Positions 56,966 through 64,000 of a DNA stretch of 64,000 nt are shown piece after piece; position 1 is the stretch's first letter, and each line of letters opens with the position of its first letter. Position numbers and translations under genes: made by a program. The notes beneath the pieces were generated by a model, which saw nothing but the letters and a program-made list of their open reading frames with translations, searched no databases and was not told the DNA's origin. The DNA comes from Streptomyces sp. RFCAC02 (GTDB taxonomy: Bacteria; Actinomycetota; Actinomycetes; Streptomycetales; Streptomycetaceae): contig NZ_SAUH01000001.1 of assembly GCF_004193175.1 (NCBI RefSeq), positions 4,435,501-4,499,500 on the forward strand, read 5' to 3'.

Positions 56966-57259
56966 ATGCACATCACGGGCGACCACGCGGAGCTGGTCGT
57001 CGGCGGACGCCTCGACGTACGGAACGCGGCCGATGTCCGCCTCGCGCTGCACCGCGCCGTGGACGGCGGCGACGGCGATCTCGTCCTCGACCTGCGGCAG
57101 CTCGACTCCTGCGACGCCACGGGACTCGGCGTCATCATGGGCGCGCACCGCCGCGCCGGACGCTGTGGCCGGCGCCTCGTCCTGCGGGCCGTGCCGCCGC
57201 ACATGCGGCGCGTGCTCGTCGCGACACGGCTGCACCGCATCCTCACCATCGCTCCCTGA
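56966..57259 (+). CDS. STAS-domain anti-sigma factor antagonist, Thr at the phospho-site
   Basis: 97 residues, complete STAS fold: AELVVGGRLDVRNAADVRLALHRAV, LVLDLRQLDSCDATGLGVIMGAHRRA. In SpoIIAA/BldG-type proteins the loop is DSSGLG with a phosphorylated Ser; here it is DATGLG with Thr52. Either Thr is phosphorylated or control differs. ATG 56966 follows GGGGGAA; GTG 56960 is too close to it. Confidence 0.88.
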   Translation: MHITGDHAELVVGGRLDVRNAADVRLALHRAVDGGDGDLVLDLRQLDSCDATGLGVIMGAHRRAGRCGRRLVLRAVPPHMRRVLVATRLHRILTIAP

Positions 57260-57385
57260 CCACCGCGCGATCCTCACGCGTGATCCCCGCGGTGAGGGCG
57301 GCACCGGGCGCCGGGACACCGCGTCACGACGGTAGCGTGGGCACCATCCGCAACTCCTCCGCACCGCGTTCGAGAGACGAAGAGC

Positions 57386-59782
57386 ATGGACCTCAACCCC
57401 TCCGCCCCGAACGGTGAGCAGCCCCGCGAGACGGGACGGGTCGTCGAACTCGTCGCAGGCGACTTCCTGCTCACCGTGAACCCCGTGGACGGCAGCGAAA
57501 TCGTCTCCTGCCCGCCCGGCCGCCGCCCGATCGCGCCGCGCCGCGCGCCCGGCACCCTGCCGGGCCCCGCGGCGTCCGTCGCCGACGCCCCCCTGTTCGA
57601 ACGCGACGAGATACGCCACCGCCTGTACGGGCTCCTGTCCCGGGGCCGGTCCGCGCGCGTCACCGGGGCCGACGGGTCGGGCCGCTCCGCGCTGCTCGCC
57701 GCCGTCGCGCGCGACTGCGCCGGCCTCGCCCCGTACGGTGTCATCCGTCTCAACGGCCACCGCCGCTCCGTCGAGGACGTCCTCCAGGAGCTGTTCACGA
57801 CCGTCCACCACACCGCCGGCTACCGCCCGGGGCCGACCGAGCTGACCGCCGCGCTCCGCGAGATCGGCGCGGTCGTCGTCCTGGACGACCTGGAGTTCGG
57901 CGGCTCCGCCCTGGACGAGCTGTTCGCCGCCACCCCCGAGTGCGCGTTCCTCCTCGGCGCGGGGCCGGACGTGCCGGCGCCGTCGCCCGCCGCACGCGTC
58001 GAGGACGTCGCCCTGCCGGGGCTGTCCACCGCCGCCGCCCTCGCGCTCCTCGAACTCGCGGCGGACCGCTCCCTCGACGACACCGAGGTGGCCTGGGCCA
58101 CCGGCCTGTGCCGCGCGTCGGAAGGGCTGCCGCTGCGGATCACCGAGGCCGGCGCCCTCCTGCGGCGGCGCGCCGAGGGGGCGCCGCTGCCCGGCGCGGA
58201 CGGCCTGACCGCCGCGCTCGCCGCTGAACTGTCTCCCACGGCACGGGAGATCCTGCGCCTCGCCGTCGCCCTCGGGGGCGAACTCCCCGGCCCCGACCAG
58301 CTCCCGGCCGTCACCGGCGCGACGGACGCGGCCCAGGCGTTCACCGAGCTGCTGGACACCGGCCTCCTCACCGCCGCAGGGACGGGCCACCGCATCGCGC
58401 CCGTCCTCGTCGCCGAGCTGACCGACGCCGGCTACGGCGAGGACTCGGACGACCGCGTCCTCGTCACCGCGCAGCACTACACCTGGTGGCTCGCGCAGCC
58501 GGCCGCGGGCGCCGCGGGCGCCGCCACCGAGGCCGACGCCGTGCTGGCCGCCGTCTCCGCCACGCAGCGCGCCGGCCACGCGGCGGACGTGACACGGCTG
58601 GCGCGCACGGCGGCACCGCTGCTGGCGGCGGCGCTGCGCTGGGGCGCGTGGGAGCGTGTGCTCCGCAGCGGCCAGGAGGCGGCCAGGGCCGCCGGCGAGG
58701 TCGCCGAGCAGGCGTACTTCCACCACGAACTCGGCGTCCTCATGATCTGCCGGGGCAGCCTGGACCGCGCCCGGGTGGAGCTTGAGGCGTCGACCGCGCT
58801 GCGCGGGGTGCTCGCCGACGCCGGCGGCGCCGTCGCCGGCCGCCGCGCCCTCACGCTCGTCGAGGACCTGAGCCGTCCCGCGCAGCCGCCGGCCGTGGAC
58901 CTGACGCCGCCGCGCGGCCTGCCCGCGGGTGCCCCGCAGGCCGCCGATCCGCCGGCCGGCGCCCGGGACGACACGGTGACGCTGCCCGCGTCGGTGGCCG
59001 AGTCCGCCGCGGTGTTCGACGCGCCGCCGCACGGTGCCGACGACGCGGCCGACACCCACGTGATCATGGGCGTGCGCGGCATGGACGCGGACGACGGGGG
59101 CGCCGGGCGGCGCCGCGGCGTCCGGCGCAATGTCGCCCTCGCCGGCGCGGGCGCCCTGCTGGTCGCGGTCCTCGGCACGGTGGTCGCGTTCGGGCTCAGC
59201 TCGGGCACGGACGAGGAGCCCGAGACGGCCACGACCGACCCGGCCGTCTCCGACCCGGACCTGCCGCTCGGCGAGGAGTCGGACGACACGACGGCCCGGC
59301 CGTCCGACGAGGCGTCCGAGACGGAGGAGGAGACCGAGGCGCCGTCCGCCGGGAGCACCGACGAGGCGACGGACGACGCGTCGCCGACGGACGGTCCCAC
59401 CCAGTCCTGGACCGACCCCGGCGACGAGGAGACCGGCTCGTCCACGGACGGCTCCGGCAGCACCTCCGACACCCCGGGCGGCGGCGGTGACGGCGGCAGC
59501 GGTGACGACGATGCCGGCGATGGCGGGGACACCGACGACGACGCCGGCGGACCCGGCGACGACGACGGGGAGACCACCACCGATCCGGGCGGCGGGAGCG
59601 ACAACGGCGGCTCCACGGGTGAGGAGACGCCGACAACCGAGCCGGGCGACAGCGACACCGGCACGAGCGAGGGCGACGACGGGACGGACGACCCGACCGG
59701 CACCCCGACGCCCGGCACCGATGGCGGCGCCAACGCGTCCACGAGCCTCACCCCCTCGGAGAGCGAGGCCCCCATCGCCTGA
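57386..59782 (+). CDS. Large membrane protein with degenerate P-loop (STAND-like) domain and extracellular disordered tail
   Basis: 798 residues. Cytoplasmic part about 1-575: P-loop-like GADGSGRS at 94-101, in which Arg replaces the Lys of GxxGxGKS, a VVVLDDLEF Walker-B-like strand, and helical repeats (EQAYFHHELGVLMICRGSLDRARVEL), as in STAND-type ATPases. One TM helix at about 582-604, then a 190-residue Asp/Thr/Gly/Ser/Glu tail outside. ATG 57386. Follows the STAS gene. Possible receptor- or scaffold-like role; unknown. Confidence 0.75.
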   Translation: MDLNPSAPNGEQPRETGRVVELVAGDFLLTVNPVDGSEIVSCPPGRRPIAPRRAPGTLPGPAASVADAPLFERDEIRHRLYGLLSRGRSARVTGADGSGRSALLAAVARDCAGLAPYGVIRLNGHRRSVEDVLQELFTTVHHTAGYRPGPTELTAALREIGAVVVLDDLEFGGSALDELFAATPECAFLLGAGPDVPAPSPAARVEDVALPGLSTAAALALLELAADRSLDDTEVAWATGLCRASEGLPLRITEAGALLRRRAEGAPLPGADGLTAALAAELSPTAREILRLAVALGGELPGPDQLPAVTGATDAAQAFTELLDTGLLTAAGTGHRIAPVLVAELTDAGYGEDSDDRVLVTAQHYTWWLAQPAAGAAGAATEADAVLAAVSATQRAGHAADVTRLARTAAPLLAAALRWGAWERVLRSGQEAARAAGEVAEQAYFHHELGVLMICRGSLDRARVELEASTALRGVLADAGGAVAGRRALTLVEDLSRPAQPPAVDLTPPRGLPAGAPQAADPPAGARDDTVTLPASVAESAAVFDAPPHGADDAADTHVIMGVRGMDADDGGAGRRRGVRRNVALAGAGALLVAVLGTVVAFGLSSGTDEEPETATTDPAVSDPDLPLGEESDDTTARPSDEASETEEETEAPSAGSTDEATDDASPTDGPTQSWTDPGDEETGSSTDGSGSTSDTPGGGGDGGSGDDDAGDGGDTDDDAGGPGDDDGETTTDPGGGSDNGGSTGEETPTTEPGDSDTGTSEGDDGTDDPTGTPTPGTDGGANASTSLTPSESEAPIA

Positions 59783-59853
59783 CGGCGGGGGACGGGCGGC
59801 GCGCGGGAAGTGTCCGCGCGCCGCCCGTCCCGTACGACGCGTCCGCCCGTCCG

Positions 59854-60534
59854 TCAGAACAGGCGCAGCTTGTCGTCCTCGATGCCCCGCAGCGCGTCGT
59901 AGTCGAGGACCACGCAGCGGATGCCCCGGTCGGTGGCCAGGGTGCGGGCCTGCGGCTTGATCTCCTGCGCGGCGAACACCCCGCGCACCGGGGCGAGGAG
60001 CGGGTCGCGGTTCAGCAGTTCGAGGTACCGCGTCAACTGCTCGACGCCGTCGATCTCCCCGCGCCGCTTGATCTCCACCGCGATCGTCGCGCCGTCCGCG
60101 TCACGCCCGAGGATGTCCACCGGGCCGATCGCCGTCGGGTACTCGCGCCGGACGAGGGACCAGCCGTCGCCCAGCGTCTCCATGCGGTCGGCGAGCAGCT
60201 CCTGGAGATGGGCCTCCACACCGTCCTTGATGAGGCCCGGGTCGACGCCCAGCTCGTGCGAGGAGTCGTGCAGCACCTCCTCCATGGTGATGATCAGCTT
60301 CTCGCCGCCCTTGTTCTCCACCGTCCAGACGGCCGGGCCGCCCTCCTCCTCCGCCGGGGCCTCCTTGAGCGTGCACGGCGGGGACATCCAGTTGAGGGGC
60401 TTGTAGGCCCGGTCGTCGGCGTGGACCGAGACGGAGCCGTCCGCCTTGATCAGGATCAGCCGCGGCGCCAGGGGCAGATGGGCGGTGAGGCGGCCGGCGT
60501 AGTCCACGGAGCAACGGGCGATGACGAGACGCAT
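59854..60534 (-). CDS. nucS: Mismatch-specific endonuclease NucS (EndoMS)
   Basis: 226 residues. N-terminal [37 protein letters not shown]; the C-terminal nuclease domain has GPVDILGRD and AVEIKRRG (Asp...Glu-x-Lys), with [10 protein letters not shown]. It cuts mismatched DNA and replaces MutS-MutL in actinobacteria. TAGGCT stands about 7 nt before the ATG on the coding strand: probable leaderless start. Confidence 0.94.
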   Translation of the reverse strand: MRLVIARCSVDYAGRLTAHLPLAPRLILIKADGSVSVHADDRAYKPLNWMSPPCTLKEAPAEEEGGPAVWTVENKGGEKLIITMEEVLHDSSHELGVDPGLIKDGVEAHLQELLADRMETLGDGWSLVRREYPTAIGPVDILGRDADGATIAVEIKRRGEIDGVEQLTRYLELLNRDPLLAPVRGVFAAQEIKPQARTLATDRGIRCVVLDYDALRGIEDDKLRLF

Positions 60535-60870
60535 GGACGCCAGCCTAGACGTCACCGGCCGAGCCCCGGGACGGGTGGGGCACCGGAGCGGGTGCGCGGC
60601 CGAACGCGCCTCCCGTGTACGCCGGTTGATCGGTGGGGGCAGGCTCGGGTGGCCTGGGGTCCTCCTGGGGCGTGCGGGACGGTTGGGTTCAGGCCGTGGC
60701 CGGTTATGTGCCCCGTATCCCTGACATGCACGGGGCGGGACGCCTACCGTTTGCCCTGGGGGCGTCGCCGCCGGGCACAGCTGTTTCACCCGTGGTCTGC
60801 GGTGGCGCTGGGCGGTCGGGTCCCCGGGCCGTTCCACGAGACCCCGCTCGGGGTCCGAGAGGAGACATTC
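60535..60870. promoter_or_regulatory. Divergent intergenic region
   Basis: 336 bp with no gene I can support. Contains the nucS promoter at its left end. Near the right, TACCGT (about 60748) and the hairpin ACCCCGCTCGGGGT (60841-60854) lie before the next gene's ribosome site. Confidence 0.4.
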
Positions 60871-61260
60871 ATGTCGCTCGACGTCTCACCGGCACTGCTC
60901 GCCCGGGCCGAGCGGGGCGAGGTCGATGACGAGGAGTTCGTCGACTGCGTCCGGACTTCCCTGCCGTTCGCCTGGGAGATGATCAGCTCACTCGTCGCCC
61001 GGCTCGACGCGGACGGCGGTGATTTCGCCGACAACACGACGCCGCCGCCGAGTGAGCACGATCGCGGCCAACTGCTGCGCGCGCTCGCCAGCGACGCCAT
61101 CAGGGGAGCGCTGGAGAGGCACTTCGGGGTCCGTCTCGCCTTCCAGAACTGCCACCGCGTGGCCGTCTTCCCGCCCGCGGGCCGCGAGGAGGTCCACGCG
61201 CGGTTCACGTCCGTCCGCAGCCAGTTGCTCAACCAGTCGCCGGAACTGCGCGACTGCTGA
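60871..61260 (+). CDS. SCO5389-family conserved protein
   Basis: 129 residues, soluble, helical: [45 protein letters not shown], then [19 protein letters not shown]. Highly conserved in streptomycetes as I recall, function unknown. ATG 60871 with GAGAGGAGA. The last 32 bp overlap the convergent LLM gene. Confidence 0.82.
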   Translation: MSLDVSPALLARAERGEVDDEEFVDCVRTSLPFAWEMISSLVARLDADGGDFADNTTPPPSEHDRGQLLRALASDAIRGALERHFGVRLAFQNCHRVAVFPPAGREEVHARFTSVRSQLLNQSPELRDC

Positions 61261-62344
61261 CCGCCGTGCCGCCGCGTGCTGCCGTTCCCCCGCCGGCGTG
61301 GCGGGGCAGGAGCGGCAGCACTTCGGCCGCGAGGCGCCGTACGTTCTCCTCCGTGGCGGCCGTGTCGCCCGACCCCTCCACCAGCAGGGCGAAGCGGGTG
61401 ATCCCCGTGGCCGCGGCCGTGGCGGCGATCCGGTCGGCGCAGCGCCCCGGGTCGCCCACCGGGTGCAGGCGGCACAGCAGCTCCGTGTAGGCGAGCGGAT
61501 CGCGCATCCGGCGCGGTCTGCCGTCGAACGTCTGGTGCGCCGCGAGGCCGTGGCTCAGCCAGCGGGGCAGCGCCGAGCGCAGGACGCCCATGGCCTCGGC
61601 GGCCGTGTCCGCGACCTGCGCGACACCCGCCGCGACATGCCCGGCCGCCGCCACCTCGGCCGCCGGTACGCCGGCCGCCGCCGCCTCGGCGCGCCACAGC
61701 GCCACCATCCCCGCCTTCTCCGCGTCGTCGATGTGCATGCCGAGCAGCATCGGCAGGCCGCGGCGCGCGGCGAGCCGTACGGTCCCGGGGGACGTGCAGG
61801 CCACCACCACGGGCGGCGGGCTCGCGGGCAGGGGCACGACGTCCACCTCGCGGAACCGGTAGCGCTCGCCGTCCGCCGCGACGCGCGGCTCGCGCAGCCA
61901 GCGCAGCAGGAGGTCGAGCGACTCGGGGAAGTCGCGCTCCAGCGCCTCCGCGCCCCCGCCGAAGACCTCGAGGTCCACCCACGGGCCACCGCGGCCCACG
62001 CCGAGGGTGAACCGGCCGCCGGACAGCAGGTGCAGCAGCGCCGCCTGCTCGCCGAGCGCCACCGGGTGCGCCGTGGACAGGACGCTGATGGCCGTCCCGA
62101 CTCCGATGCGGCGTGTCCTGCCGAGGAGCAGGGCCGCCAGGGTCGTGGCCGACGGGCACAGGCCGTAGGGCACGAAGTGGTGCTCGGCGAGCCAGACGGC
62201 GTCCAGGCCCGCCTCGTCCGCGACGACGGCCGACCGGACGGCCCGGTGCAGCGCCTCCTGCTGACTCTGCCCGGGATACTGCCCCGCCAGGACGAATGTG
62301 CCTATCCGCAGGGAGCCCGCCGCGCCGGGCGTCGAGTCGTTCAT
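61229..62344 (-). CDS. LLM-class (luciferase-like) F420/FMN-dependent oxidoreductase
   Basis: 371 residues. TIM-barrel LLM fold: RIGTFVLAGQYPGQSQQEAL, LDAVWLAEHHFVPYGLCPS, IGVGTAISVLSTAHPVALGEQAALLHLLSGGRFTLGVGRGG. Bacterial-luciferase-like monooxygenase; substrate unknown. ATG 62344 has GGAAGGGGA. Overlaps the SCO5389-like gene at the 3' ends. Confidence 0.88.
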   Translation of the reverse strand: MNDSTPGAAGSLRIGTFVLAGQYPGQSQQEALHRAVRSAVVADEAGLDAVWLAEHHFVPYGLCPSATTLAALLLGRTRRIGVGTAISVLSTAHPVALGEQAALLHLLSGGRFTLGVGRGGPWVDLEVFGGGAEALERDFPESLDLLLRWLREPRVAADGERYRFREVDVVPLPASPPPVVVACTSPGTVRLAARRGLPMLLGMHIDDAEKAGMVALWRAEAAAAGVPAAEVAAAGHVAAGVAQVADTAAEAMGVLRSALPRWLSHGLAAHQTFDGRPRRMRDPLAYTELLCRLHPVGDPGRCADRIAATAAATGITRFALLVEGSGDTAATEENVRRLAAEVLPLLPRHAGGGTAARGGTAVSSRAVPATG

Positions 62345-62500
62345 GCTGGGTGTCCCCTTCCAGGTGGGTCCGATCCGCGCGCCGGATCTCCGGATCCCGC
62401 AGGGCTCAACGGACGACACCCGGCCAGGGCACGGTCCGCCCGCCGGTTTTTCGGATCATCACGCAAGGGGTCGGAAGGGCGGATGCGTACACTCGGCGTC

Positions 62501-62827
62501 ATGTCCCCCCGACGCAACAGGCCCCAGGGCCGTACCCGGCCGAACACCGCCGGCGCGGACGACGGACCGCGCGTCCACGGCCTGGAGAACACCGAGGAGT
62601 GGCAGGGCGAGGAGTGGGTGGTGCGCCGCATCACCGGCGGCGCCGCCGCCAAGCACTACCGCTGCCCCGGCTGCGACCAGGAGATCCCGCCCGGCGTGCC
62701 GCACGTCGTCGCGTGGCCGCGGCTCGGCGCCGTCGAGGACCGCAGGCACTGGCACGCCGCCTGCTGGAACGCCCGCGACCGCCGCAGGGCGCGCGTCCAG
62801 CGGTCGCGCAACGCGCCGCGCTACTGA
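62501..62827 (+). CDS. Small conserved protein with possible zinc site
   Basis: 108 residues. Basic N-terminus, then WQGEEWVVRRITGGAAAKHYRCPGCDQEIPPGVPHVV and RHWHAACW: CxxC...HxxxC could bind zinc. Homologues are sometimes labelled ATP/GTP-binding, which the sequence does not show. TACACT at 62488-62493 is 7 nt before the ATG: leaderless. Confidence 0.8.
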   Translation: MSPRRNRPQGRTRPNTAGADDGPRVHGLENTEEWQGEEWVVRRITGGAAAKHYRCPGCDQEIPPGVPHVVAWPRLGAVEDRRHWHAACWNARDRRRARVQRSRNAPRY

Positions 62828-62834
62828 GCGCGGG

Positions 62835-63608
62835 TCAGGCGTCGCGCCGCCGCAGCACCAGCCAGCCCGCGACGACGGCGGCCGCCACCCACAGCAGCAT
62901 GATCCCGAGGCCGGTCCACGGTCCGTACGGCCGGTCCCCGGTGTCCACCACCGACATGATGCGCTGCCCCGCCTGGTCCGGCAGGTAGTGCCCGATCCGC
63001 TCGGTCGCCGACACGTTCGCGAGGATGCCCGACACGAGGAAGAAGAACGGCATCAGCACACCGAACGACAGCATCGGGCTGCGCAGCACCCAGGTCATCC
63101 CCATCGCGAACAGCGCGATCAGCGTCATGTACAGGCCGCCCCCGAACACCGCCCGCAGCACGCCCGGCTCGGCCAGCGTCGTCCGGTGCCCGCCCAGCAC
63201 GGCCTGCCCGCCGAAGAAGGCCAGGAAGCTCGTCACCATCCCCACCGCCAGCGCGAGCGCCGTGGCGACCGCCAGCTTGCAGGCCAGCAGCAGCCCGCGG
63301 CGCGGCACGGCGGCCAGGGAGGCGCGGATCATGCCGGTGCTGTACTCGTTCGACACGACGAGGATGCCGAACGCGATCATCGCGAGCTGGCCGAGGGACG
63401 TGCCCGCGAAGCTCGTCAGCGTCGGGTCGAACGTGAGCCGGTCGGCGCGCGACAGGTCGTCGAACGTGTTCCGCACCAGCAGGCTGATCAGCGTCCCCAG
63501 CACGACGGTCACCAGCAGCGCCGCCGCGAGCGTCCACCGTGTGGAGCGCACCGACCTGATCTTCGTCCACTCCGACCGCAGCACCCGGCCCGCGCCCGCG
63601 CCCGCCAC
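62835..63608 (-). CDS. ABC-2 exporter permease
   Basis: 257 residues, six TM helices. RVLRSEWTKIRSVRSTRWTLAAALL is the usual N-terminus of actinobacterial ABC-2 permeases; EYSTGMIRASLAAVPRR follows. GTG 63608 is 3 bp after the ATPase stop. Confidence 0.9.
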   Translation of the reverse strand: MAGAGAGRVLRSEWTKIRSVRSTRWTLAAALLVTVVLGTLISLLVRNTFDDLSRADRLTFDPTLTSFAGTSLGQLAMIAFGILVVSNEYSTGMIRASLAAVPRRGLLLACKLAVATALALAVGMVTSFLAFFGGQAVLGGHRTTLAEPGVLRAVFGGGLYMTLIALFAMGMTWVLRSPMLSFGVLMPFFFLVSGILANVSATERIGHYLPDQAGQRIMSVVDTGDRPYGPWTGLGIMLLWVAAAVVAGWLVLRRRDA

Positions 63609-63611
63609 CCG

Positions 63612-64000
63612 TCAACCCCTCGCCTGGTACTCGACGGTCTCGTGCGTCAGCCGCATGAACGCCTCCTCCAGGGACGCCTGCTGCACGCTCAGCTCGTGCA
63701 GCACCAGGCCGTTCGTGTGCGCCAGCTCACCGATGCGCGCCGCGTCCGACCCCGGCACGGTCAGCGCGCCGTCCGCCTCCTGGCCCGGCGATGCGCCGAT
63801 CCGCGTCAGCAGGTCGCGCATCCGCTCCGGTTCCGGGGTCCGCACCCGCACGAAAGTGGCCGAGTTCTCCTCTATGAAACGGTCCATGGCCGTGTCAGCG
63901 AGGAGCCTGCCCCGGCCGATGACCACCAGATGGTCGGCGGTCAGCGCCATCTCGCTCATCAGATGGCTCGACACGAACACCGTCCTGCCCTGCGACGCCA
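63612..64000 (-). CDS. ABC exporter ATPase, C-terminal part (runs off the window)
   Basis: About 129 residues seen: TVFVSSHLMSEMALTADHLVVIGRGRLLADT (H-loop and after), then an accessory C-terminal domain ending ASLEEAFMRLTHETVEYQARG. The P-loop lies outside the window. Forms the exporter with the permease just downstream. Confidence 0.9.
   Translation of the reverse strand, partial: ASQGRTVFVSSHLMSEMALTADHLVVIGRGRLLADTAMDRFIEENSATFVRVRTPEPERMRDLLTRIGASPGQEADGALTVPGSDAARIGELAHTNGLVLHELSVQQASLEEAFMRLTHETVEYQARG

Overview
The window is high-GC actinobacterial DNA, very probably a Streptomyces or close relative. The grounds are extreme third-position GC, many GTG starts and ATGA/GTGA start-stop overlaps, several genes with a -10 hexamer 6-7 nt before the start codon (leaderless style), an LAxTG sorting signal, a Streptomyces-type gvpOAFGYZJLSK gas-vesicle cluster, EndoMS/NucS mismatch repair, and the block lysA-hom-thrC-thrB-rho-LCP-rpmE-prfA-prmC-tsaC-tagO-atpIBEFHAGDC. 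The species cannot be fixed from sequence alone. No replication origin, CRISPR array, rRNA or complete insertion sequence was seen.

Layout. 1-205: start of a zinc-dependent dehydrogenase. 431-7392: a cobalamin-riboswitch operon with a complete ECF transporter (T, fused A-A', S) plus three exported proteins. One is an alpha/alpha-barrel protein ending in a LASTG wall-sorting signal; the other two carry DUF4430-type beta domains. Together they look like the two halves of the animal B12 carriers intrinsic factor and transcobalamin, split into separate surface proteins. 7576-13826: small regulatory units (SDR/TetR with twin operators, AraC/VOC, ECF sigma with a membrane partner, FemX, a sigma-factor remnant). 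13971-15482: a regulator, a membrane protein and a second-type lspA around a pair of palindromes. 15495-18552: a 2.8-kb island between direct repeats at tRNA-Arg(CCG), holding a terpene-synthase remnant, a VOC protein, and a hydrolase/MarR pair. 18709-42456: the conserved core, from a receiver protein and NrtL through lysine/threonine biosynthesis, rho, cell-envelope and translation genes to the ATP synthase operon, which has a Rex-like operator upstream. 42510-47604: gas-vesicle cluster on the minus strand. 47679-49563: a NarL-type two-component system whose kinase is frameshifted. 49723-64000: a B12 adenosyltransferase, a DrrAB-like ABC exporter with its TetR, a small peptide gene followed by a hairpin and a prolyl-oligopeptidase, a 165-bp MITE-like palindrome, an acyl-CoA dehydrogenase, a STAS protein, a large membrane ATPase, nucS, conserved small proteins, an LLM oxidoreductase, and the end of a second ABC exporter.

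How the parts fit. The first operon probably captures corrinoids at the cell surface and imports them when intracellular B12 is low; the adenosyltransferase at 50332-50904 could convert imported B12 to the coenzyme. The core block supplies aspartate-family amino acids, translation release factors, wall-polymer lipid carrier chemistry and ATP. The gas-vesicle cluster appears to sit as an accessory block between the ATP-synthase/DUF2550 genes and the adenosyltransferase.
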